From NCBI RefSeq assembly GCF_022581195.2, contig NC_061469.1, forward strand, positions 186,001-250,000: 64,000 nucleotides of DNA, given 5' to 3'. Within the stretch, counting starts at the first letter, position 1; each line of letters starts with the position of its first letter. Under the pieces are notes generated by a model. It searched no databases. It was not told the DNA's origin and saw only the letters and a program-made list of their open reading frames with translations. The stretch is from Helicoverpa zea. Its lineage: Eukaryota; Arthropoda; Insecta; Lepidoptera; Noctuidae. Shown here piece by piece: positions 1 through 12,545 of this stretch. The position numbers were made by a program, and so were the translations under genes.

Positions 1-228
1 TCTCTTATGTACTACTTTGATGTACTTTCTTATGTACTCCTCTTATGTACTCTCTTATGTACTCTCTTATATACTATCTTATGTACTTTCTTATGTACTT
101 CTCTCATGTTCTCTCTTATGTACTCCTCTTATGTTCTCTTTTATGTACTCTCTTATATACTCCTCTTATGTACTTTCTTATGTACTTTCTTATGTATTCC
201 TTTTATGTACTCTCTTATGCACTCCAAT
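1..228. repeat. Degenerate decamer tandem repeat (TCTTATGTAC)n
   Basis: The first 228 bases are a degenerate array of about twenty units of TCTTATGTAC, with variants such as CTCTTATGTACT and TCTTATATAC. Unit length drifts between 10 and 12 bases, so several frames stay open across it. The resulting Met/Tyr/Leu/Ser-rich ORFs are by-products of the repeat, not genes. The array is cut by the window edge, so its full length is unknown. Confidence 0.9.
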
Positions 229-286
229 TATATTAAAAAATTAAGGATATTATACCTATTGAAAAGGCTTAGTTAACGATAATTTC

Positions 287-467
287 TTAAGGTTTCCATC
301 ATCAGATCCTGACCTGATGATTGGAACTACTTTGGAAGTATACCCTATCAAACGAAGAAAGAATCATCTTAATCGATTAATAAATGACGGAGTAATCGCT
401 TAACAAACACACAAAAAAAAATCGGTCGAATTGAGAACCTCCTCCTTTTTGGGAAGTCGGTTAAAAA
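287..467 (+). repeat. Interspersed lepidopteran repeat fragment (probable retroelement tail)
   Basis: The segment starts with TTTCCATCATCAGATCCTGA and ends with GGGAAGTCGGTTAAAAAA. I recall both as parts of a very common lepidopteran dispersed repeat whose 3' end reads GAGAACCTCCTCCTTTTT followed by AAGTCGGTTAAAAA. The A-rich end suggests a retroelement-derived sequence in + orientation. The family name and boundaries are from memory of similar sequences, not from a search. Confidence 0.55.
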
Positions 468-3162
468 ATAGGAGAATTAAGGCAGGGAGTTACTGGAGTT
501 ATCAAGTATCGTGATCTAAAAAAAAGAGAAAATAAATCTCCGTGGCCTCGGCCTATTTCCTTCTGCATTGTCTTGCATATGATATGTATATGATATGTAG
601 CACGTGCACAAATTAATCTTTCTTAAGTAAGGCAATCTGACGCAATGTAACCGGTTGCAGGGTGAGCCAGATGCCAAGTTATCGAGTAATCCGCGGTGAC
701 CTGTTGTATCATGCTGCTTATCTATAACAGTTAATTCTACACACGTGGGTTCTACAACAGAACATTATGTTATGATAAGAAAGTGTAGCGTAATGATAGG
801 ATGATGGGACTGTAGTAAAATGATCAGGTTGCATCATTTCGTTAAAAATTGCAAGCCACACTTCTGCCAATGGAGCCACTCTGTGAGCATGAAAAGTGTG
901 AAACCGGAATGAGGAACTAACATTTTATTCCAACCTAAAAACCACTTAATCGTCATCAGTTACTTTGACACGATTAGTGATCCTACTAATAATTTCTTTA
1001 GAGGCCTTCGTCCAGGTGAAAGTTACCACGCGAATACATCTAATAGTGAGTTCGACGTCTCACGCAATGTGCACCTGCTAATCATCAGACAGTATGAGAT
1101 AATACCGTGTTGACATTGGCTCGTGGACAATCCTTTATCTCAAGCTGATGACGCAGAGGTTGCAACCGGACCGGTCGCCGGGGGTGTGACCGGCCCGGCC
1201 AATCATACGGACTTTGTTATGTCACTCATTAATTCTGCGAAGAGACGAATTAATGCTAAGTCATTAATAATGTTCTCGTGAAAGTATGCCTTGGGCTGTT
1301 TTTGTTGAATATGAAGATGTTATGGAAGTTTTGGGTTCCAAGTTGAATCTAAGGAAATTAGGATTACTTTTGGGTCAAAGGTGATAATAATGTTCTACAC
1401 TTTTACAGACATTCTGCTCATTTTTTTCGTACTCTATTGGTTCTTTAGTTCGCTATGATTATAAATTCTATCTCTAGCATTGTACAGTTCCGTTTAACAT
1501 AGTATATTCTAGGAACAAATGCAGTGCATACTGCATCTGCATGGAAGCGTGCCTCGCTATCAGCGTCTGGCGCGAGGCGGCCGGAGGTCACGAGAGATAG
1601 ATTTATTTACTCATTGATACTGTATCTATCATTTACATAAATGCTAATGTGTCTGATCACTGTTTGTATTGATACACGTGTCGTCTGTTGTATCAGGGAT
1701 ACAATCGACGCTACATTGAAACAGAAGGTCGTCTAGATTGAATTTTATTGTGCCAAATAAAACTCAATAATACGCGTTTAAAATTTTATGGATTTTATGA
1801 TCCTCAAAAATACTGTGTTTATTTAGCCATTATAGAAATAGGATACTCAAGGTTGAGATCTAAGGAACCGATTACTTATTTACATTCTGTTATCAGATAC
1901 ACCATCGACACTTACATCAAAAACATTCTTAAAGCGATAGGAACACCAGTTCAATCACATGATAATGAAAATAACGGTTCAGGGCGGATCCGTCTAAAGG
2001 CAATTTTTTAATAATTATCAGTAAAGTACACAATCGCCTTACGAGGAAGTACCCCGATATCCAACACCCAGATGTGAGGAGATCTATTAAAACTGGTTAT
2101 TGCCATCAATATTATACGGTTGATGGTTCTATAATGTTTCGCAGGCTCCGGTTCTATACCAGTATTTATATGTTAAAAAACAACCGCACCTACTATAACG
2201 TGAACAGCTATAAAATGACGCACGTAGAACATTAATTCGCCAAAACTGGTCAAAATGGCCATAAGGAACATGACGTAGCCAGTCGGTGCAAAAACATCGT
2301 GTTTATAGGAACCGCGTTGTGTAGTCATGTGGCTGCTACTGGGTAACGTGGCTAAGCACGGCTATTTCCAAGTGCTTATGACGTGGTTATCATATGTAGT
2401 TTGTAATACTTACTACGGGAAATGTTTGTGTTAGAGGCTGTAGGCAGATGTAGGTCCTGTCTAGCAGAGGTCATTAGGATATTTTAGGCATCTTGTCCTG
2501 CTAGCGATGAATCGAACTGAACTGATTAAACATTGTATGCTAGTTCTGTGGACACGGTAGTGCCTCCACCAAGATATGCTTATGTAGTTATTTCAGTAAT
2601 TAGTTAAGTACTTATGTACCTGCTTTGTTGGTTTTATTTTTTAATAGAATTAAATATTGACCTCCAACTAGATACCATATAATCTTAGTATTAGACAATA
2701 CCAGGCAATGCCAAAATCTCGTAATTGATGCCACCATTTATAATTAAAAATTACCGGCAACAATCCGACACGTTACATGAACATGAATATTTCCAAGAAT
2801 TACGAAAAGACCTTTACAATTTTGAACTCTATAAAATGCAATTAAACATTAAACCACTATTATAGAATCCACGTTTAGCTTTTAACTAGAAGTTGTGAGT
2901 TTAATATTCATTTAGAAAATAGCTTAATCATTGAAATTACTGTAACCTGGTAAAACCAAGATCCCAGCCCTTCTGAATCATTTATTGATGCAATATTGTA
3001 ATAAAACAAAATCATTTTATTGCTTACTACGTCAGATAATTACTCAAGAACTGAAAAGGACACTGTTGTCCCAAATAAATTATTTTTAATTAATAAGCTA
3101 CAATAAAGTGTCTTGAGCCAATGGAATTCGATTCTTCAATTATTTCTACTTCTACCTATAAA
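468..3162. other. Intergenic, no gene recognised
   Basis: AT-rich sequence with short ORFs only. The longest open stretch (about 1748-2011 +) begins at TTG rather than ATG and has no recognisable motif. A GC-richer spot at about 1155-1200 has no further support. Nothing else stands out. Confidence 0.6.
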
Positions 3163-3242
3163 AGCCGAAAATCGATCTCAGTGGCGTGCACTTGGAGAGG
3201 CCTGTGTCCTGCAGTGGACTGCGATAGGCTGATGATGATGAT
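3163..3242 (+). repeat. GAT-tailed non-LTR retrotransposon 3' fragment
   Basis: This segment reads AGCCGAAAATCGATCTCAGT and ends in GGCTGATGATGATGAT. It is nearly the reverse complement of the segment at 54677-54756. The pair shows a dispersed family with a simple (GAT)n 3' tail, typical of some non-LTR elements. Only the last 80 bases or so of the parent element are present. ATAAAAG occurs at both ends and may be a short target duplication, but it is too AT-rich to be convincing. Confidence 0.7.
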
Positions 3243-3870
3243 AAAAGTAGCTAAGGTTAGGTGCCAAAGAAGTGCATGGATGACCTGACAACAGTACCGG
3301 TTCATATTTACTGACAGATATTCACATTATTTCTGAGTGCAACAGGCTAACGTAAGCAAAAGTATGATGTAAGGAGGTCAGTGCTAAAATCGTATTTGGG
3401 GAATTCCATAAAATAACCTATCCACTCGATAGCGTGGTAATTAAAAACATTCACGCTGTTTCTACAAAACTTACATTTTTCCTTTTAAATAAATTCAGCC
3501 TTCAGTATTTTTTCAAGGGTAGCGTTGCACATCATAATCACATTCCGAGAATAACGGAAAGTATTGCATGCACAGAGATAATTGCACCTAACATGACTCA
3601 CTTGTTTCAAAGTCGGCTAACATGGAAACCTACCATAATTTGCTGTTAGAACAAAGCCGACAATTGTGAATTTATATTAATGAACAAAGAAGTAAATTAT
3701 CACATTTTTTATAGTTACGTACCACTCAAACCTGACGAGTCAATGTGACTTTGTAGTGTCATATTGAGAAGTATATTTTGTAGTATGTCCGTCAGTGCAC
3801 TGGAATAGTTCAGCTGTCTAGCTGTCAGACATCACCTACTAGCCAAAACGATAAAAAACTGAGCTTCTAA
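3243..3870. other. Intergenic, no gene recognised
   Basis: AT-rich sequence without a supported coding region or repeat. A short ORF on the + strand at about 3434-3649 has no recognisable protein features and starts at a non-ATG codon. Confidence 0.6.
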
Positions 3871-4057
3871 CAGCCAGTTTTTTCATCAAAAGTTAAAGCC
3901 AAAGTAAAAGTCAAAGTAATGTCTAAGGTTAAGGTAACGGTTAAATTCAATTTTTCTATGAATTTTGCTGTCACTTTAGCCTTGAAAAAACGAATTTGAC
4001 CGTTACTTTTACTTTAGACATTACTTTAACTTTAACTTTTGATGAAGAAACTGGCCG
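3871..4057. mobile_element. Fold-back (MITE-like) element with long inverted arms
   Basis: The left arm (3871-3948) and right arm (3992-4057) are imperfect reverse complements: CATCAAAAGTTAAAG and GTAATGTCTAA on the left recur inverted on the right, and both outer ends carry the CCAG/CTGG pair. The left arm has about 12 extra bases. The centre is a 43 base loop. There is no coding capacity. The structure fits a non-autonomous fold-back transposon; the superfamily cannot be told and no clear target duplication was seen. Confidence 0.7.
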
Positions 4058-5927
4058 TAAGTGACCAATATCTAATTTGACTTTGATTTTGACCTGCCAA
4101 AATTATAATTAGATGTGATTGCATAGCTTAATTAGCGAGTAGCAAATAAGGAAAGAATGGAACAGTGTTCACTTGTTATTTCCTTCAGGCGTGAAAATAG
4201 ATGTTCTAACATATTCATGCTAAATGTTTTGACACAAGGCAGCTGTTGCGATGCCCTCCAAAAGGTTACTCATTCCACTGATATACACATAATTATTTAC
4301 ATATACATGATACATATATACACGTCATTATGTAGGTAATGTTAATATGCAGGATACATGAGGCAGTTCTGAGAATTGCACTGGTGTCTCCATGCTGAAG
4401 CTCGGTAAGGCTGGGGACAAATGAGCGCAATTTTCTGTCAGTTTTTGTGAACTGCGTTTAAAGTTATATTTGTGTAATGCAATGTTTTTGTGGAGCGAAG
4501 AATTAACGTGGTTTGTGTACTGGTGGGACAATGGAAGTGTAATCTGCTTTTTCGTTTTGAATCTTATTTTTTATAATTCTTATTTAATCTGTCTTTAAAA
4601 TATAAAAGTAATATTTTGTTCAAGTGATTCTTGCCTTTATGATATAAAATTTTATCTTAGCTTTTCCAGTATTGCCGATCTTTCAGATACAAATATGTAA
4701 GTATCTATAAAAGACCAGTGTGTACTTTGCCCGTATATATTGTCGAGACAAACTGACTGGAGATCACGTAAATGTTGTAATTATCACTAAAAGGACGTTG
4801 TTGCCAATTTTTGACACAAAACATGAATAGATACGTTAGTCATATTACCACAGATACGCTAATTTCTAAGTATATTGGAATTATTCTGAGAATTGCAGTG
4901 AAGCTGCTAAATAAAATACTATTTTAGTTGTGTACAGGATACATGTACAATAAGAAGAATAACTTGTGCAGGCGAATATGTCATGATCTCTCTTACGGAG
5001 ATCAGTAATTGATGTGAGATTAATTCTTTATATGAAATGTTTCGATAGCCAGCTCATACTAGGTACTACAAAAAGGACTTCAGACGGGTAACAGGAATGT
5101 TATAACTTTTAGTAACCGTCACTTCTATTTTTTGTTTGATTGATAACTCTTCGAAAGCCTATAATAGATAGGCAGCCCTTCAAACCACCAGCGCGAGCGT
5201 TAAGTGGAAATTATTACAACATCCAGTAGCAGAACCATAATATTTTTTACACGAAACAGAACACGCTTGACCGGCTACCTACGCGTCAATTATCTATGTG
5301 TATATAATAAATTCATATTAATATACAGTATAATTGGAGAGCACGTTTTTAGGCTCAGTTACTTGAAGGTCAGGCTACAAATGTAAGCATGTATCAGTTG
5401 GTCCGGTTTTGAAGTAAAAACTTTATAATGGTCGGTAATATAGGTTTGTGTGGCTCAAGGTTAGTAAGGAGTCATGAAAAACATCGTAGGTATAAGCAAA
5501 GTGTATGAAAAAATCTCATCTATTGTATCTAAGTTTCTTTGTAAAAAGTTACTGTGAGCGAGTTCACTTTTTCTATCAGGATTAGATACGATGTCGACTG
5601 GTCGAACTGTAATCATTATTAATTCTGTGCACTTCATTAAATTTGATTTTTCATTTTAAGAGGCAATATTAGGTTCTTAGTTGGTTCAAAATCGTTCTTG
5701 ATCAGAGGTTTTGGTTTGAATGAAACTTCACACTATTATCACGGTCTCAAAAAGTTGGTCAAATGGAGTAGAGTCTGCAAGAAACTCCATGTTCCTTATT
5801 GATATTAAGGATATTTCGTGGTGTAAGTGAAATAAGTAGGAGCTTCTGAGGGTGCAAACAGAAGCACTTGTATGACAACAAACCAGTAGTCTGTCAGCAC
5901 TGCACCTCTATCGTAACACCATCACTT
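4058..5927. other. Intergenic, no gene recognised
   Basis: AT-rich sequence, with open frames of 60-67 codons on both strands that lack any recognisable motif or consistent splice context. I see no gene, RNA or clear repeat here. Confidence 0.6.
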
Positions 5928-6025
5928 CGCTAAAATATTGAGTCAATATTTTGCGGAGAGTTGCGCGCGCGCACTCCCCCCCTCCCGCTGTCCTCCGCCG
6001 CCCGCCATCTTCACTTAGCGACAGT
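5928..6025. promoter_or_regulatory. Candidate promoter: CpG-rich patch with GCCATCTT motif
   Basis: A sharp GC/CpG-rich patch stands in AT-rich DNA, with GCGCGCGC and a pyrimidine tract, followed by GCCGCCCGCCATCTT (the core GCCATCTT is at 6004-6011). A GCCATCTT core near CpG-rich sequence resembles YY1/Pho-type promoter motifs. An imperfect palindrome of AAAATATTGA arms (5932-5941 and 5943-5952) adjoins it. A consensus-like splice donor (GTAAGT, 6535-6540) lies 0.5 kb downstream, so a non-coding first exon is possible. No coding exon can be tied to it. Confidence 0.25.
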
Positions 6026-9000
6026 AATGGCCGACAAAAAGTTGTTATTCAATCTAGTTTGAAGAAAAAACAATTTTAGCCGGCTCATGTTGCCTGAGGA
6101 GTGAAGAGTAGAGCCGGTATAAAAACATAACCTCTCTTTCTATTTGTTAAGTTTTTGTAACTCTTCAAGGCTAGCTAAGAGGTTTTTAACGGTAACATTC
6201 ATCAAAGCTTAGGCCTCCGAACATTATTTATGAGTCTAATAATTGTGTGTAATGAATGAATAATGATGTGCTTCGATTTAATTTCTACTCTTATTATTCG
6301 TAACATTAAGTAAATTGCCCTGTATAACCTGTCTCATAGCAATTTAATTAAGAACCAGACGGCAAGAAACTGTAGAGAGCTGCATTAGTACAAGTGAAGA
6401 CTTATCAAACAGCTAAATGAGCTTACGTAACCCGACATCTACATAATTAGGAAGCATTAAAATGCGCAAAATGCACAAACGCAGCGAAGCCGTGGTGCAG
6501 CGTCCAGCGTGACCAGCTAAGTGGATTACCGCGTGTAAGTCCCACTGTCCGTCTGTCCGTCGGGCGCAGTTTACGTGCAAACTCACTGTAGCACCTACTT
6601 ACCCGCATTATGTCAACAACATACAACTAATGCTTACAGTCTTGAGTATAGGGGTGCAACGACTAGCCTTTGTTGTCAACTTTGTAATCTATTCGCAGTG
6701 TCGCGCAAACTTGATGAAGGTAGCACTAGTTGTAGAACTATATGAATAAGAACATGCTTTACATGGTATGATTAGACCTGTGTATGGACTCACCAGAAAC
6801 TTCATAAGCCAAGAAGATCTACTAAACTAAAATACCACATAAAATTATAATTTTAAACGAAAAAAAATATTCATAAAGACTTCGCTGCCTATTTGTATAC
6901 GATTCCTCTCGCTTTAAATTGAAACAAAAACGTTATTAACACATAATAAAAGTCCGTAATATCTGTTATCTCTCCACACCACTTCACCTTGAGGTATGCG
7001 AAGAAAAACTACAATATGTGGTATGTACACACTCACGTACAATGAGAATGTATGTAGAATATCAGAATATGCAAATGCCGACCAAAATACACGACCAGAG
7101 ATGTACCACTAGATATAAATGAACTTTGTTACTTATTTATAGTGGTTCTGTATGTAAATACAGAGTCCACATTGTGATATTTAAAATTAATTAAATGATA
7201 ATGTATCGCCCTAGATCTGTTATCACATCTGTGAATATTAATAGCAATGAATTATCGCTAGCAATTAGCAATCCATCATCACGTATTAACGACAAAGGCA
7301 CACTTTATGATTACTTTGTTGATAATACTGAACTCTGATCAGTCAATCGGACTAAGAATATTGATTAGAAATAACAGAGGCTCTGGAATCTACAAATTTA
7401 CAAGACAAGTAACTAATACAAAGAGAAACAAACACCTAAAATCATTTTAGCTTTTATTACTTTTCGCAGCCAAAAATATGGCTTTCACGGTTTCAAATAC
7501 AGCAGCGGTAGTATTTACATAGAGTACATACCGTGTATTGTGGTGCTCATGTGCGGCCACCACAGAACTAAAGCCACGCACACACAGCGCACTCGAAGCG
7601 GAACACAACAGGGTTGCCAGCACAACTCTTTGTTGCCACACCATATAATTAAATATTATTACCGAGAGGTATTGTGTTCGATCCCGGCCGATGCATTGTT
7701 ACATTAATGCTAATGTGCATTAGGAGCTTTTTGTAGTTTTATGGCTGTCGTAAATAACTGGATTTGTGATTGATACGCGACGTTGATGGTGGCTTAGCAA
7801 CGATCAGCTGCTCGAATGCTTATTATTCCATATTTTTACAAACTGTAGAGAATTGCATAGAAATGCATACATAATCGCTGATGTTAATCCTCTATTCAAC
7901 CTTCAAGAAGAAACACAACTGTAATGAAATCGTCAACCTAGCAACAGCGGTAACAACTTCGTTATGTGTAAATCAAAGTGGAAACATTTAGGACATAAAC
8001 TCTTTCATAAAGCCTTAAGATAATGACAACAATTCCATTTACATTCAAATAAAGTTATTCATAATGTTCACGAGCGCTTCCTCCGTGGAGATTGATCTGT
8101 CGGTATGAATTCATCGCCTTTGGTCGGCAATAAACAAACGTTCGGTAATGAGTGCGGCTCCCCGGGACGCTACAATTGACGCAATAACCTCTCTGCCGAG
8201 CCCCTAGCCGCTCCGTCGAAGTAATACTTGCTCTTATCGAATGCCTTCTATGCTACGCCTAGTATAATTTAGTTTTTTTCACAGTATATGCTTGGACAGA
8301 AGCGAAACAATGTCACATTTTTTCTTTTATTATGTTTCAGTTAATAACTGTTTGGTATGTAGAGGACAATTATTTTCACTGGTTGATAGGTTGCTATTTT
8401 AGTTGGTGATGTAATGTGATTCCATCGCGGCGTTTTGGCCTTTGATTACTAATGAGCAGTTAATGTACGCAGAGTGCTCCCAGGCCGCACCGGAAACTAA
8501 TGAGGACAAAGAAGTGAATCTGTTAGTTTGTATGCAAGCACTGTTCCTTCGTTGTTAGTGCCGTGGGTGTGTCTACCCTGAAGCACACTATAAACTTCAC
8601 ATTTTATCACCGCACAGTATTATTATGATCATCTCTAACGCATTCATTTCTAATCCCCTTTCCACATTCACATCGTAACTTAAAACAAGCAACAAAAGTG
8701 GTTTGTTTATCTCCAAACTTTGGACATACTGGAGCGCTCCCTTATTATACAGGGTGGCTCGTAAAATGGTCCCACCTATTTTGCACTCGTAAAAGAGGCT
8801 CGTAAATTTTACGTCACAAATGCGTCTCATTGTTGGCTGGGAGCGGAGATAGGCAGGGATCGAGCCCCATCGAATAATCTCTGGCTTCACGATAACTCGT
8901 GCATCCTTGATCGTTGTGTCGATACTCCGGCTGCCCCCATGTCGATAAACCTGGAAATAACATTGGGGTAAGTGATGGGAACTAGCCAGATACTATTAAG

Positions 9001-10986
9001 TTGTACAATTGAATGTGCTCTTAAGAAAACATACATCGGCTGGGCTTATAATGTTAAAACCTTAATGTATATAGGTAGGTACATAAGTAAGCATGCGTGT
9101 ATAAGAATATAAGATAGTCAACAGAAGTCAACAGCTAATCCACGCCCTAAACTCGTGTTTGTGTAGGCGGCGTTAAACGTGAATCCGTGTCAGGCTGTAA
9201 TGCCCGGAGCACTCGGCAAACTTGCCGTATCTCTTGAGAAATCCCTTGTAAAAAGCTTAGGACATAATCTTTATGAGATAACACCAAAATCAATAGAGCC
9301 TACATGTGTAATACGGCAAATATTGTTGTGCTCTATGCTTTACTCGGAAAAATTGGGTTACCGTTACTTCTAAACGTACCACATGTGTACGTAAAACTAC
9401 TAGCAAGGGTCTACTACTTTTAGATGTATTATAGTTACGCCGGTTAGTAACAAAGGTCACGTTAAAAAGGGCTAAAAAGTAAATTACCGTCCGAAACGAA
9501 ACACAAACGGCGGCTCTGACATCTGGCAAAAAGCGACTTAATTCATGAGAATGTCCCACAATTACCGAAGAATGTTATAACCGCATTCCCAAAAAATTGG
9601 AGCATGAATCCCACAGTTTAGCGTTGCGTGTCGTTTTACTAAATTATTTGGCTGTTGTTTAACTAATTATGCAAATACTGGATCCCCTCCGCTCGTGTGC
9701 ACCTGCGCCAATGTCCCACCTGTGGACAATGTCCAGATAGATTGCCGCACATACCATGTTAACGTATATTAGGTATGGTACAGTCGTTTCTCTTTCCCTT
9801 TATTCCTTTGGTAGTTATCAGAGCGTGCCGGGACTAATTAATGGAAAGCCTGTATGAATGTGTTGTTCAATAAATGGAGACTAACAATCTGTCCGTGTTT
9901 GTTAGAGGGATATATTCATGGCGGTGGTGATTAATTCATTGCGATAAAGTGTTTACAACGACAAAAAGTATGTTTAATGTTAATGGATATGTATTATGTG
10001 AATCTTAAAAGTTAATACATTGTTAATATATAACAATTGTTATTTTAAAACGCATCCGTGTAACGCAAAATTAAACCTAAAAATCTATCGTTAAAGTCAA
10101 CATATCGACACGTTGACATCACTACGTATAGGGCATAATCTTTCGTTCTCTCCCATATTGTTTTTAAGTTACGACAGTTTTGGACAATGGCTCGGAAATC
10201 CGCAGAAGCTCCCATCCCGCGTGCACTCGGCTGAAATAAAAAGAAATTCACTTTTTCAACACCCTGTGTAAAATCATGGATCACAGTTGCGTTTGCCATA
10301 AAATATTTTTGAGATTGCAAGGGTTTGTTTTTAGGGTTGTTACTATACTACATTTTGAACCTAGATCTTTGTCAAAGCTGCGGTAAACTTCATATCACAA
10401 TCATATACAATGGCCTAAATATCAATCCTTCGCTCCTTTTTAATTATGAATTCCTTTATTATGGCAATTAAAATTTTATTCCGTACTTGTAATATTGTTG
10501 GAAACGGAAACAAAGATTTCTGTTCGTTTATGTAATGAAGTAAATAATTTAATGAAAGAGGTTTTAATTAGCTCTGGGCTGCTGCTTATTCCTCATTATT
10601 GTGGAACAAACTGCCTTTAAATAATTGATACCACTTTACAATAAATTATATCTCAATTTGTACAGCCAGGTTTTTATATAAGTACCTACTCAAAACAGTT
10701 CACAGGAACGAAGCCGGCGAAATATTTGTGCGCCGTTCTCACAATAGAACCTGTCTCATTTATTTGTAATGAACGACTTAATAATGGAATTAGCAACAGA
10801 AGCAGTTCCACCACAATCACTACCCCACAGGATCCTCCATTAAACCAGTAACCAGATAAAACGATGATCGAGACAACTTGCATTTAATTACACACAAACT
10901 AAACGGGATTTATGTGCAAACATAAATAACGATAAAATTAACAGTGTCCTCGGAGAAAATAGAATTTCATTAATTTAATCACGACC
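6026..10986. other. Intergenic, no gene recognised
   Basis: Mostly AT-rich sequence. Items noted inside: a GTAAGT at 6535-6540 that could be a splice donor, a tRNA B-box-like motif at 7675-7685, and TACAGGGTG-type motifs at 8752-8760 (+) and 10260-10270 (-), which resemble the palindrome edge at 46032-46044. ORFs of up to 97 codons on the - strand (8597-8890, 10045-10320) lie over these motifs and have no recognisable domain. I see no supported gene. Confidence 0.55.
7661..7690 (+). repeat. tRNA-like B-box remnant, possible SINE fragment
   Basis: The stretch ACCGAGAGGT..TGTTCGATCCCGGCC contains a near-consensus pol III B box (GTTCGATCC). No A box at proper spacing and no cloverleaf can be drawn, so this is not a tRNA gene. 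A decayed tRNA-derived SINE is the simplest reading. Confidence 0.3.
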
Positions 10987-11160
10987 TGCCCTCCGACAAC
11001 AAAACGCCGGGAGTGGAGGACTCTCCCCCCTCCTCCCCTCCCCTCCCCGGGAGGAGGCTGCCGAGCGGGAGCACCAGGCGAGCTGAGCCCCGCAACAGCG
11101 CGCGAGCCTGCCGGCCCCGGTGCCGCGGCGCGCAGCCCCGGCTCAACACACGCTGGCCGT
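10987..11160. promoter_or_regulatory. GC-rich patch 1.1 kb upstream of the first MADF-BESS gene
   Basis: About 170 bases of strongly GC-rich, CpG-containing sequence with C-rich tracts (CTCCCCTCCCCTCCCC) stand out from AT-rich surroundings. The position suggests an upstream promoter or a non-coding first exon of the gene beginning at 12225, or an independent promoter. No TATA box or initiator is obvious. This is an inference from base composition only. Confidence 0.25.
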
Positions 11161-11959
11161 CAACAGCCTAGCGTAATCAGAACTCCCAACTTAAAGATTT
11201 ATTGCCCAGTAATAGGTCTCCGTAAATGGGCGAAGTTTTATGCCCGGTTTCTTTGTTACAAAAGTACTGAGGGTTTTATTTGGGAATTTTGTTTTAAATT
11301 GTATAAAAGGAGATCAACTATTGTAGTAAATTTTACGAGGGTCGGCGAAAGAATACTGATCCCCTACCCGCTGTGAGGGCGCTCGTAAAAGCTAGCATAG
11401 CGAGAGTGCGGCCTGACCGGCACTAGCCGGACCATTAGTAGCTCAATTGGCGTGAAAGCCGACCAACCCCTAGCAGTCTTGGTGCTGAAACTGAAGCCGC
11501 ATAAAAGATTTCAACATTTTTGTAATTTAATTTTTAAACCCATTTTGCAACAATTTCCAATGCCGATTTAAGTATTTAAAGTGAATATTTTCAAACTGAG
11601 CACAAAGATAAAGCACAGATATTGCCAAATCCAACCCTTTAATTTCATTCAATTAACATTCAACACACTCAGCGAATTATTTGAGAGAGGTTGCCAATGA
11701 ACTTACTGTTCATATTTCACAAGTTCGCTCCCCAAACTGCGTCAATATCTGTGCCCTTCGCTTCTGGCTGGCTAGATAACACCCTCACGTTTGAGTAAAT
11801 AATCATCTTTTATGGCGAACCTTTGTTCGTAAACCTGGCCATCAAATGTGGAACCTCGAACATAAAGTACGATAGCAGCCATACAAATATGGCTAACGTA
11901 ACACTCCTTATTTCTATAGTAAATAGAAAAAGGTTAAAACGGTCATGGAGGTAGGTGGG
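11161..11959. other. Upstream intergenic, no gene recognised
   Basis: AT-rich sequence between two GC-rich patches. I see no coding region or repeat that can be supported. Confidence 0.55.
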
Positions 11960-12224
11960 CGTCCGTTCTGTGTGCCGCGCGTATTTACATAGCTATGTAC
12001 CGCTGTCGTGCGCCGAGCGACTCCCTCCCGAGAGCGGCGAGGCGAGCGGTCGAGCGCACCCGAGCGCGCCCGAGCGCGCCCGAGCGCCCCCGAGCCGCTC
12101 TCGCCCCGAGCTCCGCGTCCGCAGTCCCCGCTCGCGCCGCGCACGAGCGAACGTGTGCCGAATTCGTGTTCGCCGCTCGGTTAAATTAAATTGAAACAAC
12201 TGCGATTGCTAGCGCGGCGTTGCC
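11960..12224 (+). promoter_or_regulatory. CpG-rich 5' region and probable 5' UTR of the MADF-BESS gene
   Basis: Sequence immediately upstream of the start codon is very CpG-rich, with a run of CGAGCGCGCC-type near-tandem units at about 12050-12095. It ends in an AT-rich segment before the ATG. The abrupt composition and the position fit a CpG-type promoter with 5' UTR. Overlapping Arg/Ser/Ala-rich open frames in several phases on both strands here come from the composition and are not genes. The transcription start cannot be placed. Confidence 0.5.
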
Positions 12225-12545
12225 ATGAGTATGTCGGACGTGGAGTGGTCGGGGGACCTGTCCATCCGGCTGGTGGAGGAGTACCGGCAGCGGCCCGAGC
12301 TGTGGGACAACTCGCACAACCTGTACCGCGTGCAAACCGCCAAGTACGAGGCCTGGGCAGACATCGCCAGGATATTCGAGTGCGATATCGCCGACTTGCG
12401 GAAAAAGTTGAATTCGATATTCGCTTCGTATCGACGAGAGAAAGCTAAGATTCGTAACGGTGGCCGCTCCACTTGGTTTCTGTATTCATACTTGAGGTTT
12501 CTGCCGAACCATATGGAATCACCTCATGATATCGAAGTCATTGTG
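12225..12545 (+). CDS. MADF-BESS transcription factor, exon 1 (MADF domain)
   Basis: This exon encodes residues 1-107 of a 282 aa protein. Residues about 14-94 form a MADF (Adf-1/Myb-SANT-like) domain: it opens with IRLVEEYRQRPELWD, followed by the middle helix YEAWADIARIFEC, LRKKLNSIFASYRREKAK and a closing aromatic helix STWFLYSYLRFL. MADF domains bind DNA in a trihelix manner, so the product should be a nuclear regulator. Translation probably starts at 12225, with a second ATG two codons on. The exon ends in phase 0 at GTG|GTAATT (donor GT at 12546-12547) and joins the exon at 15888. Reading on past the donor gives a hydrophobic tail and a stop at 12621-12623, typical of intron read-through. 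MADF-BESS genes are numerous in insects, so the orthologue cannot be named. Confidence 0.85.

Noticed and set aside
1748..2011. 87 codon + strand open frame
   Set aside because: Starts at TTG, has no recognisable motif and is within chance length for this composition.
11914..12472. Arg/Ala/Ser-rich open frames on both strands in the CpG-rich region
   Set aside because: High GC removes stop codons in all frames; only the frame from 12225 has a domain.
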